Virus record (IMG/VR): IMGVR_UViG_3300046804_001068
Span: 1 to 28,321 of that record
Direction: 5' to 3' (one strand)
From: a virus
DNA length: 28,321 bases
Position 1 is the stretch's first letter, and the number at the start of each line of letters is the position of its first letter. This document shows positions 16,196 to 21,758 of this stretch, piece after piece. The translations under genes and the position numbers were made by a program. The notes below the pieces were generated by a model that saw only the letters and a list, made by a program, of their open reading frames with translations, was not told the origin of the DNA and searched no databases.

Positions 16196-16282
16196 GTAAA
16201 ACTCCGTTAAGTAAGAAATTTCACTATAAAACAAGTATCTTAGACTTATGCACACCGGCAGACGAAAGGCGGTAACTAACAG
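16196..16282. promoter_or_regulatory. Divergent control region
   Basis: The 87-base, AT-rich gap separates the minus-strand operon from the plus-strand gene at 16283. It must contain promoters for one or both directions. On the minus strand TATAGT (complement of 16223-16228) is a possible -10 element, with only a weak -35. An imperfect 15-bp palindrome, AAGTATCTTAGACTT (16233-16247), overlaps it and could be an operator. No single arrangement is convincing. Confidence 0.4.
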
Positions 16283-16597
16283 ATGAGCGGTAAATCACCA
16301 ACACAAAGATCACTGGAAAAGCTCAGATCTGAAGGCTATCTCTGCCAGATCGTCGAGCGCTGGAACCCTCACGCAAAGATCAGGCAAGACCTATTCGGCA
16401 TAGGCGACATACTGGCTATAAAACCCGGTGAAACGCTACTGGTGCAGACTACAAGCCGGGGTAACGTTGCTGCCAGGGTAACCAAAATTCAAGAATCCGA
16501 GCATCTGTCTACGATTCTGGCGGCAGGCTGGAAGATCACCGTTCACGGATGGGGAAAACTGAAGGCAGGATGGACTTGCAAGATCGTGGATTTCTAA
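16283..16597 (+). CDS. PD-(D/E)xK-like nuclease/resolvase-like protein
   Basis: A 104-residue protein that reads SPTQRSLEKLRSEGYLCQIV, then RQDLFGIGDILAIKPGETLL and VQTTSRGNVAARVTKI. The Asp in GIGD and the strand bearing QTT occupy the positions of the PD-(D/E)xK active site. The second acid is Gln, a variant seen in related phage and resolvase-like proteins. I think it is a small nuclease-fold protein, possibly a Holliday-junction-type or restriction-like enzyme, but activity is not certain. It is the first plus-strand gene of the right-hand early region, followed by the noncoding region. Confidence 0.55.
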   Translation: MSGKSPTQRSLEKLRSEGYLCQIVERWNPHAKIRQDLFGIGDILAIKPGETLLVQTTSRGNVAARVTKIQESEHLSTILAAGWKITVHGWGKLKAGWTCKIVDF

Positions 16598-16603
16598 TAC
16601 AAT
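16576..16603 (+). promoter_or_regulatory. Sigma-70-like promoter of the structured RNA
   Basis: TTGCAA (16576-16581, four of six consensus) is separated by 16 bases from TACAAT (16598-16603, five of six). The predicted start is near 16608-16611, exactly at the GGG that opens the first hairpin of the RNA candidate. The -35 element lies in the last codons of the nuclease-like gene and the -10 begins right after its stop. Activity was not tested. Confidence 0.6.
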
Positions 16604-16607
16604 AAAA

Positions 16608-16755
16608 GGGTCGGTGTGGCAACCGGCAGAGCTGAGTACAACCCCAGAGTATTTAGGTGGGGCTTGTGTGGTCACAATGTCTTACTCAGCAGACTGCGTG
16701 ATTGCCCAACGCCAAAGGGCCTTGCCCCTCCTAAGTGTTCTGGGGTTTTTCTTTT
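16608..16755 (+). ncRNA. Structured small RNA candidate with promoter and terminator
   Basis: About 145 bases between a promoter and TTTTTCTTTT. Predicted pieces: a 5' hairpin (16610-16615 with 16622-16627, loop GTGGCA), and a long helix of CCCCAGAGTATTTAGG (16642-16657) with CCTAAGTGTTCTGGGG (16730-16745). That is 16 uninterrupted pairs including three G-U. After one T-T mismatch, GGGGC (16659-16663) pairs with GCCCC (16724-16728). A 5-bp hairpin sits directly on top (TTGTG/CACAA, 16664-16677) and a small one at 16696-16712. GCTGAGTA (16631-16638) is perfectly complementary to TACTCAGC (16683-16690), which would form a pseudoknot or an alternative fold. No coding sequence fits. No known RNA family was recognised. 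Confidence 0.62.
16724..16755 (+). terminator. Intrinsic-terminator end of the structured RNA
   Basis: The 3' arm of the long helix (GCCCCTCCTAAGTGTTCTGGGG, positions 16724-16745) is followed directly by TTTTTCTTTT. Helix plus U-tract is the layout of a Rho-independent terminator, although the loop is unusually long (about 60 bases). Confidence 0.6.
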
Positions 16756-17001
16756 GGTAGCTGACCGTACTCCGAGCGTTATCAAGATCCTGCATGGGAT
16801 GCGCGGAAGAAAACACCGGCTGGCGAAACACCCCGTTTCATGCCGATCCAGACTGTCAGTGAGGTACTGGACAAAGCCTCTTGTACATGGGTGGGACAAG
16901 CAAGAGGTGGAGAGAATCGCTGGCTTAGGCTGTACTAGGCAGGGAACATCCAGAAGCGACCCCTGCTGGGTAAGGTGAGTGCTACCACCCTTGGGGGAAC
17001 T
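16756..17001. other. GC-rich noncoding stretch with several hairpins
   Basis: No convincing gene is seen. Long readings on both strands (for example 16616-16978) give Arg/Cys-rich, non-protein-like sequences. Local inverted repeats are frequent: GAAAC/GTTTC (16825-16829 and 16835-16839, with GGC/GCC flanks), CCTCTTG/CAAGAGG (16877-16883 and 16901-16907), GCAGGG/CCCTGC (16939-16944 and 16961-16966), and GGTG/CACC (16974-16977 and 16986-16989). It may be a second structured RNA, a leader of the replication operon, or part of an origin. Confidence 0.35.
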
Positions 17002-17175
17002 ATGCCCAAAACTAAACAAATACGCTTATCTGCTGAAATCAACCATTCATCAGCCCAAGAAACAAAACTAAACACTGCTCTTAAATTCCGATCTAGACTT
17101 TCCCTGTCGCAACTACCAGGAGAAATAAATTGGAAGGTTTCGAGGAGTTCTGGCAACAGTACCCACGAAAGGTAG
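17002..17175 (+). CDS. Possible small gene (57 aa), doubtful
   Basis: The ATG at 17002 has a good GGGGGA sequence immediately upstream (16993-16998) and opens a 57-residue frame (MPKTKQIRLSAEINHSS) that overlaps the next gene by 46 bases. The sequence is polar, low-complexity and without recognised features, and it runs across the repeat region. It may be real or may be a by-product of the origin-like sequence. Confidence is low. Confidence 0.2.
   Translation: MPKTKQIRLSAEINHSSAQETKLNTALKFRSRLSLSQLPGEINWKVSRSSGNSTHER
17007..17074 (+). repeat. Two 12-bp direct repeats before the replication-type gene
   Basis: CAAAACTAAACA occurs at 17007-17018 and 17063-17074, 56 bases apart. Between them is an inverted pair GCTGA/TCAGC. 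The area is AT/CA-rich, in contrast with the GC-rich stretch just before it. It lies just upstream of the gene at 17130, which has a replication-protein domain. Iteron-like repeats of this kind are typical of phage replication origins, so this is an origin candidate. With only two repeats it could also be chance. Confidence 0.4.
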
Positions 17176-17495
17176 CCAAGAGAGCAGCGCAAAAGGCTTG
17201 GCTAAAGATGAGCTATCAAGAGCGGCAAGATGCAATACAAGCAGTCAAGAATCACAAGCGGTACTGGACGATCAAATCGACTGCAAGTGAATTTATGCCA
17301 CATCCCGCTACATGGCTTAATCAAGCACGATGGGAAGATGAGCTAGACATGACCCACCACGAGAAAGCAGTTAATTGGTGGGCAACAGAAAAAGGGACCG
17401 CTGAAATGGCGGAAAAAATTGGATGTCCCGCAAGGCCGGGAGAGGATTGGAATCAATGGAAAACACGGATCTCGGAAAAGCTGAAAAGCGCATAG
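17130..17495 (+). CDS. Phage replication protein C-terminal-domain-like protein
   Basis: A 121-residue protein that starts at TTG 17130 with CAGGAG seven bases upstream. It reads (M)EGFEEFWQQYPRKVAKRAAQ, then SYQERQDAIQAVKNHKRYW and EFMPHPATWLNQARWEDEL. This 'FW..YP.K....A..AW' ... 'HPATWLN..RW.DE' module is the C-terminal part of many phage replication-initiation proteins (O/DnaD-type). The usual N-terminal winged-helix part is missing, so it is a stand-alone domain or a reduced initiator. The position next to the origin candidate supports a replication role. Confidence 0.65.
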   Translation: MEGFEEFWQQYPRKVAKRAAQKAWLKMSYQERQDAIQAVKNHKRYWTIKSTASEFMPHPATWLNQARWEDELDMTHHEKAVNWWATEKGTAEMAEKIGCPARPGEDWNQWKTRISEKLKSA

Positions 17496-17620
17496 ACCAA
17501 ACGATCAAAAAAGCAGTCAAGGCTGGCAAATGGCCCTTCGCTGCGTTCGTTGGTAACAAATGGGTTAAGCCTAAAAAGATTAAACCTGAGCCCATTCCTT
17601 TTGAACCAGCGCCGTGGTGA
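17456..17620 (+). CDS. Small basic hypothetical protein
   Basis: A 54-residue protein starting at ATG 17456 (AGAGGA nine bases upstream), preferred over ATG 17423. It begins MENTDLGKAEKRIDQTIKKA and carries AAFVGNKWVKPKKIKPEP with a strongly basic middle and a Pro-rich end. There is no recognised domain. It overlaps both neighbours (40 bases upstream and a GTGA overlap downstream), as usual for early-operon genes. Confidence 0.5.
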   Translation: MENTDLGKAEKRIDQTIKKAVKAGKWPFAAFVGNKWVKPKKIKPEPIPFEPAPW

Positions 17621-18921
17621 ATTATTTATCTGTTTGTTCTGGAATTGAAGCTGCAACAGTGGCATGGCATCCATTGGGATGGAATCCGGTTGCATTTTCA
17701 GAGATAGAAAAATTCCCAAGTAGGGTTTTGGCTCATCACTACCCAGATGTACCCAATGTTGGTGATATGACTAAATTTGAGGAGTGGAATATTGGAGCAA
17801 TTGACCTTTTTGTCGGAGGAACCCCTTGTCAATCCTTCTCAGTTGCAGGACTTAGAAAAGGACTGGATGACCCGCGTGGCAACCTCATGCTTACCTTTGG
17901 TGCGATTGCTAACCGATTTAGGCCCAGATGGTTGGTATGGGAGAACGTCCCCGGCGTTTTGTCAAGCAACGGAGGAAGGGACTTTGGAGCCTTTGTCGGG
18001 ATGTTGGGCGAACTCGGGTATGGGTGGGCGTACAGAGTTCTTGACGCTCAGTACTTTGGAGTGACCCAGCGACGCAGACGTGTGTTCGTTGTCGGATGTC
18101 TTGGAAACTGGCGACATGCCGCGGCGGTACTTTTTGAGCGCTACAGCTTGTCAGGGAATCCTCCGCCGAGCAGAAAAAAGGGGAAAGAAGTTGCCAGATG
18201 CACTGGAACAGGCGCTACGTTCGGTGGCATGTCGCCCGTCGCAGGAACCATCACTGCCAACACAGGAGGGATGACTCGACCTGCTGGTAATGCTAATGAG
18301 TTAGATTTCTGTGTGCCTGTCTTTTCTATGATAACAGCCAATACGGGAGCAAATGGATTAGGTGTCAGTAAAGAAATTGCACCCACCCTTGATCGTGCAC
18401 AGCCTGCTGCTATAGCCCAACCAATTGCATTCAATGCTAGACAAGACCCTGACTCATGGGAAGAGCATACAGGACCACTTGATACAAATGGCAGCACTCA
18501 AGCCATCAGTCATTCAGTTGTGGGGCCATTATTTTGTCATTTAGGAACAATCAATAACCAGGCTGTAGAGGCAGGTCATGTAGTGTATGACCCTATAGCC
18601 ATTCCGATCAGCACTCAAAACGCTTTAGGTAGGGTCAATGGGATTGATGAATGGCCCCTTGGTATATTCAATGATGGTGACCCAGCACCAACACTTAGCA
18701 AGTCACATGGCCATGCAGTAGGAACAAACAAAAGCAGTGATTTTGCGGTGAGAAGGCTCACTCCCGTTGAATGTGAGCGCTTGCAAGGATTTCCTGACAA
18801 TTACACAAACATACCCAATGCGGCAGATGGCCCACGATACAAAGCATTGGGAAACTCAATGGCTGTGCCAGTTATGTATTGGATTGGGAAGCGAATTCAA
18901 TTTATACAGGAGAACATATGA
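17617..18921 (+). CDS. C5-cytosine DNA methyltransferase (Dcm type)
   Basis: The start is GTG 17617 in a GTGA overlap (or GTG 17614), giving 434 residues. Motifs are in the standard order: I, SVCSGIEAATVAWHPLGW; IV, GGTPCQSF with catalytic Cys71; VI, WENVPGVL; VIII, QRRRRVFVVG; IX, RLTPVECERLQGFPDNY; X, YKALGNSMAVPV. Between VIII and IX is the target-recognition region, with repeated ITANTG-type segments and Asp/Gly-rich loops. It transfers a methyl group to C5 of cytosine. No matching restriction endonuclease is nearby, so it is probably an orphan enzyme that protects phage DNA. The target site cannot be read from sequence. Confidence 0.93.
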   Translation: MNYLSVCSGIEAATVAWHPLGWNPVAFSEIEKFPSRVLAHHYPDVPNVGDMTKFEEWNIGAIDLFVGGTPCQSFSVAGLRKGLDDPRGNLMLTFGAIANRFRPRWLVWENVPGVLSSNGGRDFGAFVGMLGELGYGWAYRVLDAQYFGVTQRRRRVFVVGCLGNWRHAAAVLFERYSLSGNPPPSRKKGKEVARCTGTGATFGGMSPVAGTITANTGGMTRPAGNANELDFCVPVFSMITANTGANGLGVSKEIAPTLDRAQPAAIAQPIAFNARQDPDSWEEHTGPLDTNGSTQAISHSVVGPLFCHLGTINNQAVEAGHVVYDPIAIPISTQNALGRVNGIDEWPLGIFNDGDPAPTLSKSHGHAVGTNKSSDFAVRRLTPVECERLQGFPDNYTNIPNAADGPRYKALGNSMAVPVMYWIGKRIQFIQENI

Positions 18922-19319
18922 AAGAACACAAGAAACTAGTTTTTGAACTGGCAAAGCCAGGGCAGGACATTGTTGACGAGCTTACGCCTATGCAAGCATT
19001 TGCTTTGCACATGGCTATAGGTGTGTCTGGTGAGGCTGGTGAGCTACTAGACACCATCAAAAAGTTTGCGATCTACCAAAAGCCTTTGGATTTCACAAAT
19101 CTTGTGGAAGAGCTCGGCGACATAGAGTTTTACCTTGAAGGCATCAGACAGGCATTTAGTTTGGATCGTGAAGACATTTTGAAAGCGAACATTGTAAAAC
19201 TAAGGAAGCGTTACGGCGAGACGTATACAAACGAAGCGGCGCAGCGAAGAGCGGATAAATGCCCACCATGTAACGATAATTGCGACCAGGGAAGAACCTG
19301 TCCAGCGAGGCAGTCATGA
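18918..19319 (+). CDS. MazG-like nucleoside triphosphate pyrophosphohydrolase with Cys-rich tail
   Basis: A 133-residue protein with AGGAG five bases before ATG 18918. The all-alpha NTP-PPase pattern is VSGEAGELLDTI (Glu39, Glu42) and EELGDIEFYLEGI (Glu64, Glu65, Asp68), the metal-binding EXXE...EXXD type. Such enzymes hydrolyse NTPs or (p)ppGpp-like substrates and are common in aquatic phages, where they may influence host nucleotide pools or stress signals. After residue 114 a Cys-rich tail follows (CPPCNDNCDQGRTCPAR), which is not part of the MazG fold and looks like a metal-binding add-on. It overlaps the neighbours by 4 bases on each side. Confidence 0.85.
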   Translation: MKEHKKLVFELAKPGQDIVDELTPMQAFALHMAIGVSGEAGELLDTIKKFAIYQKPLDFTNLVEELGDIEFYLEGIRQAFSLDREDILKANIVKLRKRYGETYTNEAAQRRADKCPPCNDNCDQGRTCPARQS

Positions 19320-19513
19320 AAAATATGGCAAAACCGTTAACTGTTCGCTGGCTAAAACCGGGAGACATGTTTGTGCTTAAACGCTCTCAAGAAAAATACC
19401 AGTATGTTGCTAGAGAAATAAACACACCAGGAGGTATTAAACATTGGGTCAGGAAATTGTTAGAAAAAGAACATAGAACCCTGCATCACTCCTGCCATGT
19501 CGAACTTATTTAG
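19316..19513 (+). CDS. Small hypothetical protein, early operon
   Basis: A 65-residue protein at ATG 19316 in an ATGA overlap (GAGG six bases upstream). It contains LTVRWLKPGDMFVLKRSQEK and YQYVAREINTPGG. The LKPGD...F pattern and small beta-rich content hint at a small barrel-type fold, but I do not recognise a family. It is basic. A regulatory or host-takeover role is only suggested by context. Confidence 0.5.
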   Translation: MKNMAKPLTVRWLKPGDMFVLKRSQEKYQYVAREINTPGGIKHWVRKLLEKEHRTLHHSCHVELI

Positions 19514-19521
19514 GATTGGTT

Positions 19522-19824
19522 ATGAGCAATTGTCGTTTTGAGGAAGTGAGAAAGCTCGTTAAAGACCCGTCGCTTAGGGTTACAGACATTGCAAAGCAAA
19601 CTGGCTACAACAAAGGCCATGTCAGCCGACTACGCAAGGAAGCGACTAAGAAGGAATGGGTCAGTTTGACGAATGAGGAGATTGAAGATGAGTGGGAAAA
19701 GGTAACTGGGCACAGTATTTTTGGTGGTGACCGAAAAGATGGCAGGACTATGTATATCAGCCCCGATGAGGTTGTTGAATTTGCCAAAACTATCGAAACC
19801 AAGCTAAAGGAAAAAAATGGATAA
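19522..19824 (+). CDS. HTH DNA-binding protein
   Basis: A 100-residue protein starting at ATG 19522 with AGGA six bases upstream (upstream TTG 19516 less likely). Residues 17-40 form a helix-turn-helix (RVTDIAKQTGYNKGHVSRLR), followed by a charged C-terminus with YISPDEVVEFAKTI. It is probably a small transcription regulator of the early operon or a DNA-binding structural component. It overlaps the next gene by 8 bases. Confidence 0.65.
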   Translation: MSNCRFEEVRKLVKDPSLRVTDIAKQTGYNKGHVSRLRKEATKKEWVSLTNEEIEDEWEKVTGHSIFGGDRKDGRTMYISPDEVVEFAKTIETKLKEKNG

Positions 19825-20137
19825 GCAAGAAATCCTTGTGCTGGCTCGGACGATGGGTGTGATGGTGTCAGGCAGACCTGAATTCCAAGCGTCTGTGGAA
19901 AAGTTTGGCAAGCGACTTATCAAGCAATTTAGACCGCTGACCAAGACTCAAAAGATCTATCTGGATGCGCTTAATGAACCTAAGTCACTGCAAAACCTAG
20001 CTGATCAGTTTGGCTGCACTACGCAAAACGCTCGCAAGATGATCAGGTCTTTGGAGGTTCGCAAGCTGATTACTAAGGAAAAGCTATTCAAGCAGCATAT
20101 CGGCGCTTGGTCTTATTACTACCAAAGAAAATCATGA
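19817..20137 (+). CDS. Winged-helix-type DNA-binding protein
   Basis: A 106-residue protein at ATG 19817. After a helical N-terminus it shows TKTQKIYLDALNEPKSLQNL, GCTTQNARKMIRSLEVRKLI, then an aromatic end WSYYYQRKS. The recognition-helix pattern NARKMIRSLEVRKLI and the 'wing' strands fit a winged helix. It overlaps the genes on both sides. Probable role: DNA-binding regulator; no specific family is recognised. Confidence 0.6.
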   Translation: MDKQEILVLARTMGVMVSGRPEFQASVEKFGKRLIKQFRPLTKTQKIYLDALNEPKSLQNLADQFGCTTQNARKMIRSLEVRKLITKEKLFKQHIGAWSYYYQRKS

Positions 20138-20391
20138 GCGGCGATCACAATTTGCACGATTCCATCAAATGGAAATCAACAAACAACAAGCAAGCAAAGA
20201 TTTTGACCTATCTTAAAAAGCGCAAAACGCCATCCACGCTCAAACAGATTTGTTTGCAAGTCAAGATTGACAAACGCTCTTGCTATCAGTTTCTTAAACA
20301 ACTTGCACACAAAGGCCGCGTCAATACTTGGCTGGAAACTGGCGCATTTGAGAAAGAAAGATTTTTTTTACTAAAACAGGAAAGCAAATGA
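20134..20391 (+). CDS. Winged-helix-like DNA-binding protein
   Basis: An 85-residue basic protein; ATG 20134 in an ATGA overlap is preferred over an upstream start. The core AKILTYLKKRKTPSTLKQIC ... KRSCYQFLKQLAHKGRVN resembles a small winged helix (helix-turn-helix plus 'GRV' wing), followed by an aromatic end. It has the same size and style as the preceding gene, so the two may be old duplicates that have drifted apart. A DNA-binding role is likely but the target is unknown. Confidence 0.55.
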   Translation: MSGDHNLHDSIKWKSTNNKQAKILTYLKKRKTPSTLKQICLQVKIDKRSCYQFLKQLAHKGRVNTWLETGAFEKERFFLLKQESK

Positions 20392-20579
20392 AAATAGAAG
20401 CAAAGATGCAGGAACACGACTGGGTAAACGTCTACTACGCGCACGAGATCATGATCGTGCCGCATTACAGCAAGAGAAAAACGTTTGTGCTTCCAGGCGG
20501 GCGTGAAGTCAAAGAAAAGACGTTGATCGACAAGGGTTACAAACCAGCAGTGTCTTACTTGTGGCCGAGGCCAGTTTGA
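20388..20579 (+). CDS. Small hypothetical protein
   Basis: A 63-residue protein at ATG 20388, overlapping the preceding gene by 4 bases. It reads MQEHDWVNVYYAHEIMIVPH and PGGREVKEKTLIDKGYK, with alternating hydrophobic residues typical of short beta strands. No motif is recognised. The following gene begins in a TTGA overlap at its end. Confidence 0.5.
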   Translation: MKIEAKMQEHDWVNVYYAHEIMIVPHYSKRKTFVLPGGREVKEKTLIDKGYKPAVSYLWPRPV

Positions 20580-20785
20580 AAACATACATAGCCGGTGAAT
20601 CAAACTGGCGTACACCAGATGATGAAGCGCCGCCGCGAGGTGTAAAGATGCTTTTGCTCAACGCTGGAGGTGTTTGCGTGATTGGAACGTGGACAGACTG
20701 GGCTGTGGCATGGGCTCCGCTGCCCAAGGTTCCCGAGCATATAAAAACGATTCTTATGTCAAAGCATTTGAAAGGAATGCCATGA
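20576..20785 (+). CDS. DUF551-like small protein
   Basis: The start is TTG 20576 in a TTGA overlap, with GAGG at 20565-20568 seven bases upstream; GTG 20561 has no such support. The 69-residue product reads ESNWRTPDDEAPPRGVKMLL ... GTWTDWAVAWAPLPKVPEH. This 'PP.G...LL...G...G.W...W.PLP..P' pattern resembles the DUF551-type phage/bacterial small proteins of unknown function. A regulatory or virion-accessory function cannot be told. Confidence 0.5.
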   Translation: MKTYIAGESNWRTPDDEAPPRGVKMLLLNAGGVCVIGTWTDWAVAWAPLPKVPEHIKTILMSKHLKGMP

Positions 20786-21003
20786 TTTCAGAGATAAGAC
20801 AAGACGAGGTGATCAGGATGGCAAAGATTGCCAAGTTACCAACCTACTTTAGAACAGGTGAGCTGGTAAATCTAAAAGAGCTGGAAGATTTCGCTGAGCT
20901 TGTGAGGTTTAATGTTGGAGAGGCAAGGCTTAATCACTGTATTTATCTTTTAGAAAAACGTGGTCACAAAGATGCAGCAGACTTACTTAGGGGCGAGGGA
21001 TGA
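20782..21003 (+). CDS. Small hypothetical helical protein
   Basis: A 73-residue protein starting at ATG 20782 with AAGGAA six bases upstream, in an ATGA overlap with the previous stop. Sequence features are helical and charged (MISEIRQDEVIRMAKIAKLP, then LKELEDFAELVRFNVGEARL). I recognise the layout from small phage proteins but no function is known. It overlaps the next gene by 4 bases. Confidence 0.5.
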   Translation: MISEIRQDEVIRMAKIAKLPTYFRTGELVNLKELEDFAELVRFNVGEARLNHCIYLLEKRGHKDAADLLRGEG

Positions 21004-21347
21004 TTCCATTTACTTTTCCAACGGCAAGACGCACAGATCCGCTGACTTCACATATGGCGGCAATCGACGCAAGGTTTAAGGCTAACAATCACAGACGAAC
21101 AGCCCTGCTTGCGTTGCTTGAATACGGCAACCTTACCGATTACGAGCTTGCAGATAAAACTGGCTTACAGCAGAACAGCATAGGCAAGCGGAGGAAAGAC
21201 TGCCAGGATGCAGGGCTAGTAACACACTTCCGAGACGACGACGGGAACAAGGTAAAGCGACCCGCTCCGTCTGGAAGCAAGGCTTATGTGTGGATGCTTA
21301 CCGACCGCGGTGAAGAGCTAGCAAAGCAAATTAAGAGGGAACTATGA
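21000..21347 (+). CDS. Winged-helix phage protein
   Basis: A 115-residue protein, ATG 21000 in an ATGA overlap. It begins FPTARRTDPLTSHMAAID, the 'R.TDP.TSH.AA' signature of a small phage family, followed by RRTALLALLEYGNLTDYELA, GLQQNSIGKRRKDCQDAGLV and a basic wing. The first part is characteristic and the second is a winged helix. It probably regulates transcription or DNA metabolism; the operator is unknown. Confidence 0.65.
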   Translation: MIPFTFPTARRTDPLTSHMAAIDARFKANNHRRTALLALLEYGNLTDYELADKTGLQQNSIGKRRKDCQDAGLVTHFRDDDGNKVKRPAPSGSKAYVWMLTDRGEELAKQIKREL

Positions 21348-21526
21348 ACATCAACGACATAGCAAGGCAAGCATTCTTAAACTCGCTGACCGAAAACCTT
21401 AGCGACTTTGACAAACTGATGCTTCAGATGGATGAGCTGTGTGACATGGCTGAAGATCTAGCGGCACGAGCAAAACAGTTAGCCGATGAAGCAGATGAAC
21501 AACTTAGGAGGGCTCGCGGTGAGTGA
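21344..21526 (+). CDS. Small acidic helical protein
   Basis: A 60-residue protein at ATG 21344 (ATGA overlap). After a short Asn/Ile start it is nearly all helix with repeated Asp/Glu/Ala/Lys patterns (DKLMLQMDELCDMAEDLAAR). It could form a coiled coil. There is no recognised domain. It overlaps the next gene. Confidence 0.5.
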   Translation: MNINDIARQAFLNSLTENLSDFDKLMLQMDELCDMAEDLAARAKQLADEADEQLRRARGE

Positions 21527-21710
21527 ATGGGAATCCGTAAAAGGTATCGTGGAGCCCTGGAGAAGGCTTACAGTCGAAGAAATGAAGTCAGTGGGTAGAA
21601 ACCTACTCACAAAGCAAAACGAGGCTGAAATGCTCATATTTGCAACGAGAATCGAGGCGTACATCATGGCATTGAATTCGTCAAGAAGTGGGAGTAAACT
21701 AAAAAAGTGA
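21519..21710 (+). CDS. Small hypothetical protein closing the early operon
   Basis: The start is GTG 21519, with a very strong AGGAGG at 21506-21511 seven bases upstream, preferred over ATG 21486. The 63-residue product (SEWESVKGIVEPWRRLTVEE ... EAEMLIFATRIEAYIMAL) is helical and charged, with a Ser/Lys-rich end. It is the last gene before the clear terminator at 21726-21749. Function unknown. Confidence 0.5.
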   Translation: MSEWESVKGIVEPWRRLTVEEMKSVGRNLLTKQNEAEMLIFATRIEAYIMALNSSRSGSKLKK

Positions 21711-21725
21711 CTCCTTCCTCTCATT

Positions 21726-21749
21726 GCCCTCTGTCTGAGGGCTTTTTTT
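21726..21749 (+). terminator. Intrinsic terminator ending the early operon
   Basis: GCCCTC (21726-21731), loop TGTCT, GAGGGC (21737-21742) followed by seven T's (21743-21749). Six perfect GC-rich pairs with a short loop and a U-tract make a textbook Rho-independent terminator. The next gene's GGAG begins right after it. Confidence 0.92.
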
Positions 21750-21758
21750 GGAGCGCTT

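Noticed and set aside
16608-16755. 6S RNA, tmRNA, RNase P RNA or riboswitch
   Set aside because: None of the expected conserved cores (central bulge, tRNA-like end, P4 motif, ligand-binding core) could be seen; branched helix arrangement differs.
16616-16978. Possible 120-residue protein starting at GTG in the noncoding region
   Set aside because: Composition is Arg/Cys/Ser-rich without domain pattern, there is no ribosome-binding site, and it spans the helix and U-tract of the RNA candidate.
16672-17192. Opposite-strand frames over the noncoding region
   Set aside because: No ribosome-binding sites, low-complexity products, and overlap with the structured stretch; judged chance.
19261-19319. 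Separate stand-alone Cys-rich peptide gene after MazG
   Set aside because: It is in frame with MazG and no independent start with a ribosome-binding site was found, so it was treated as a tail of the same protein.
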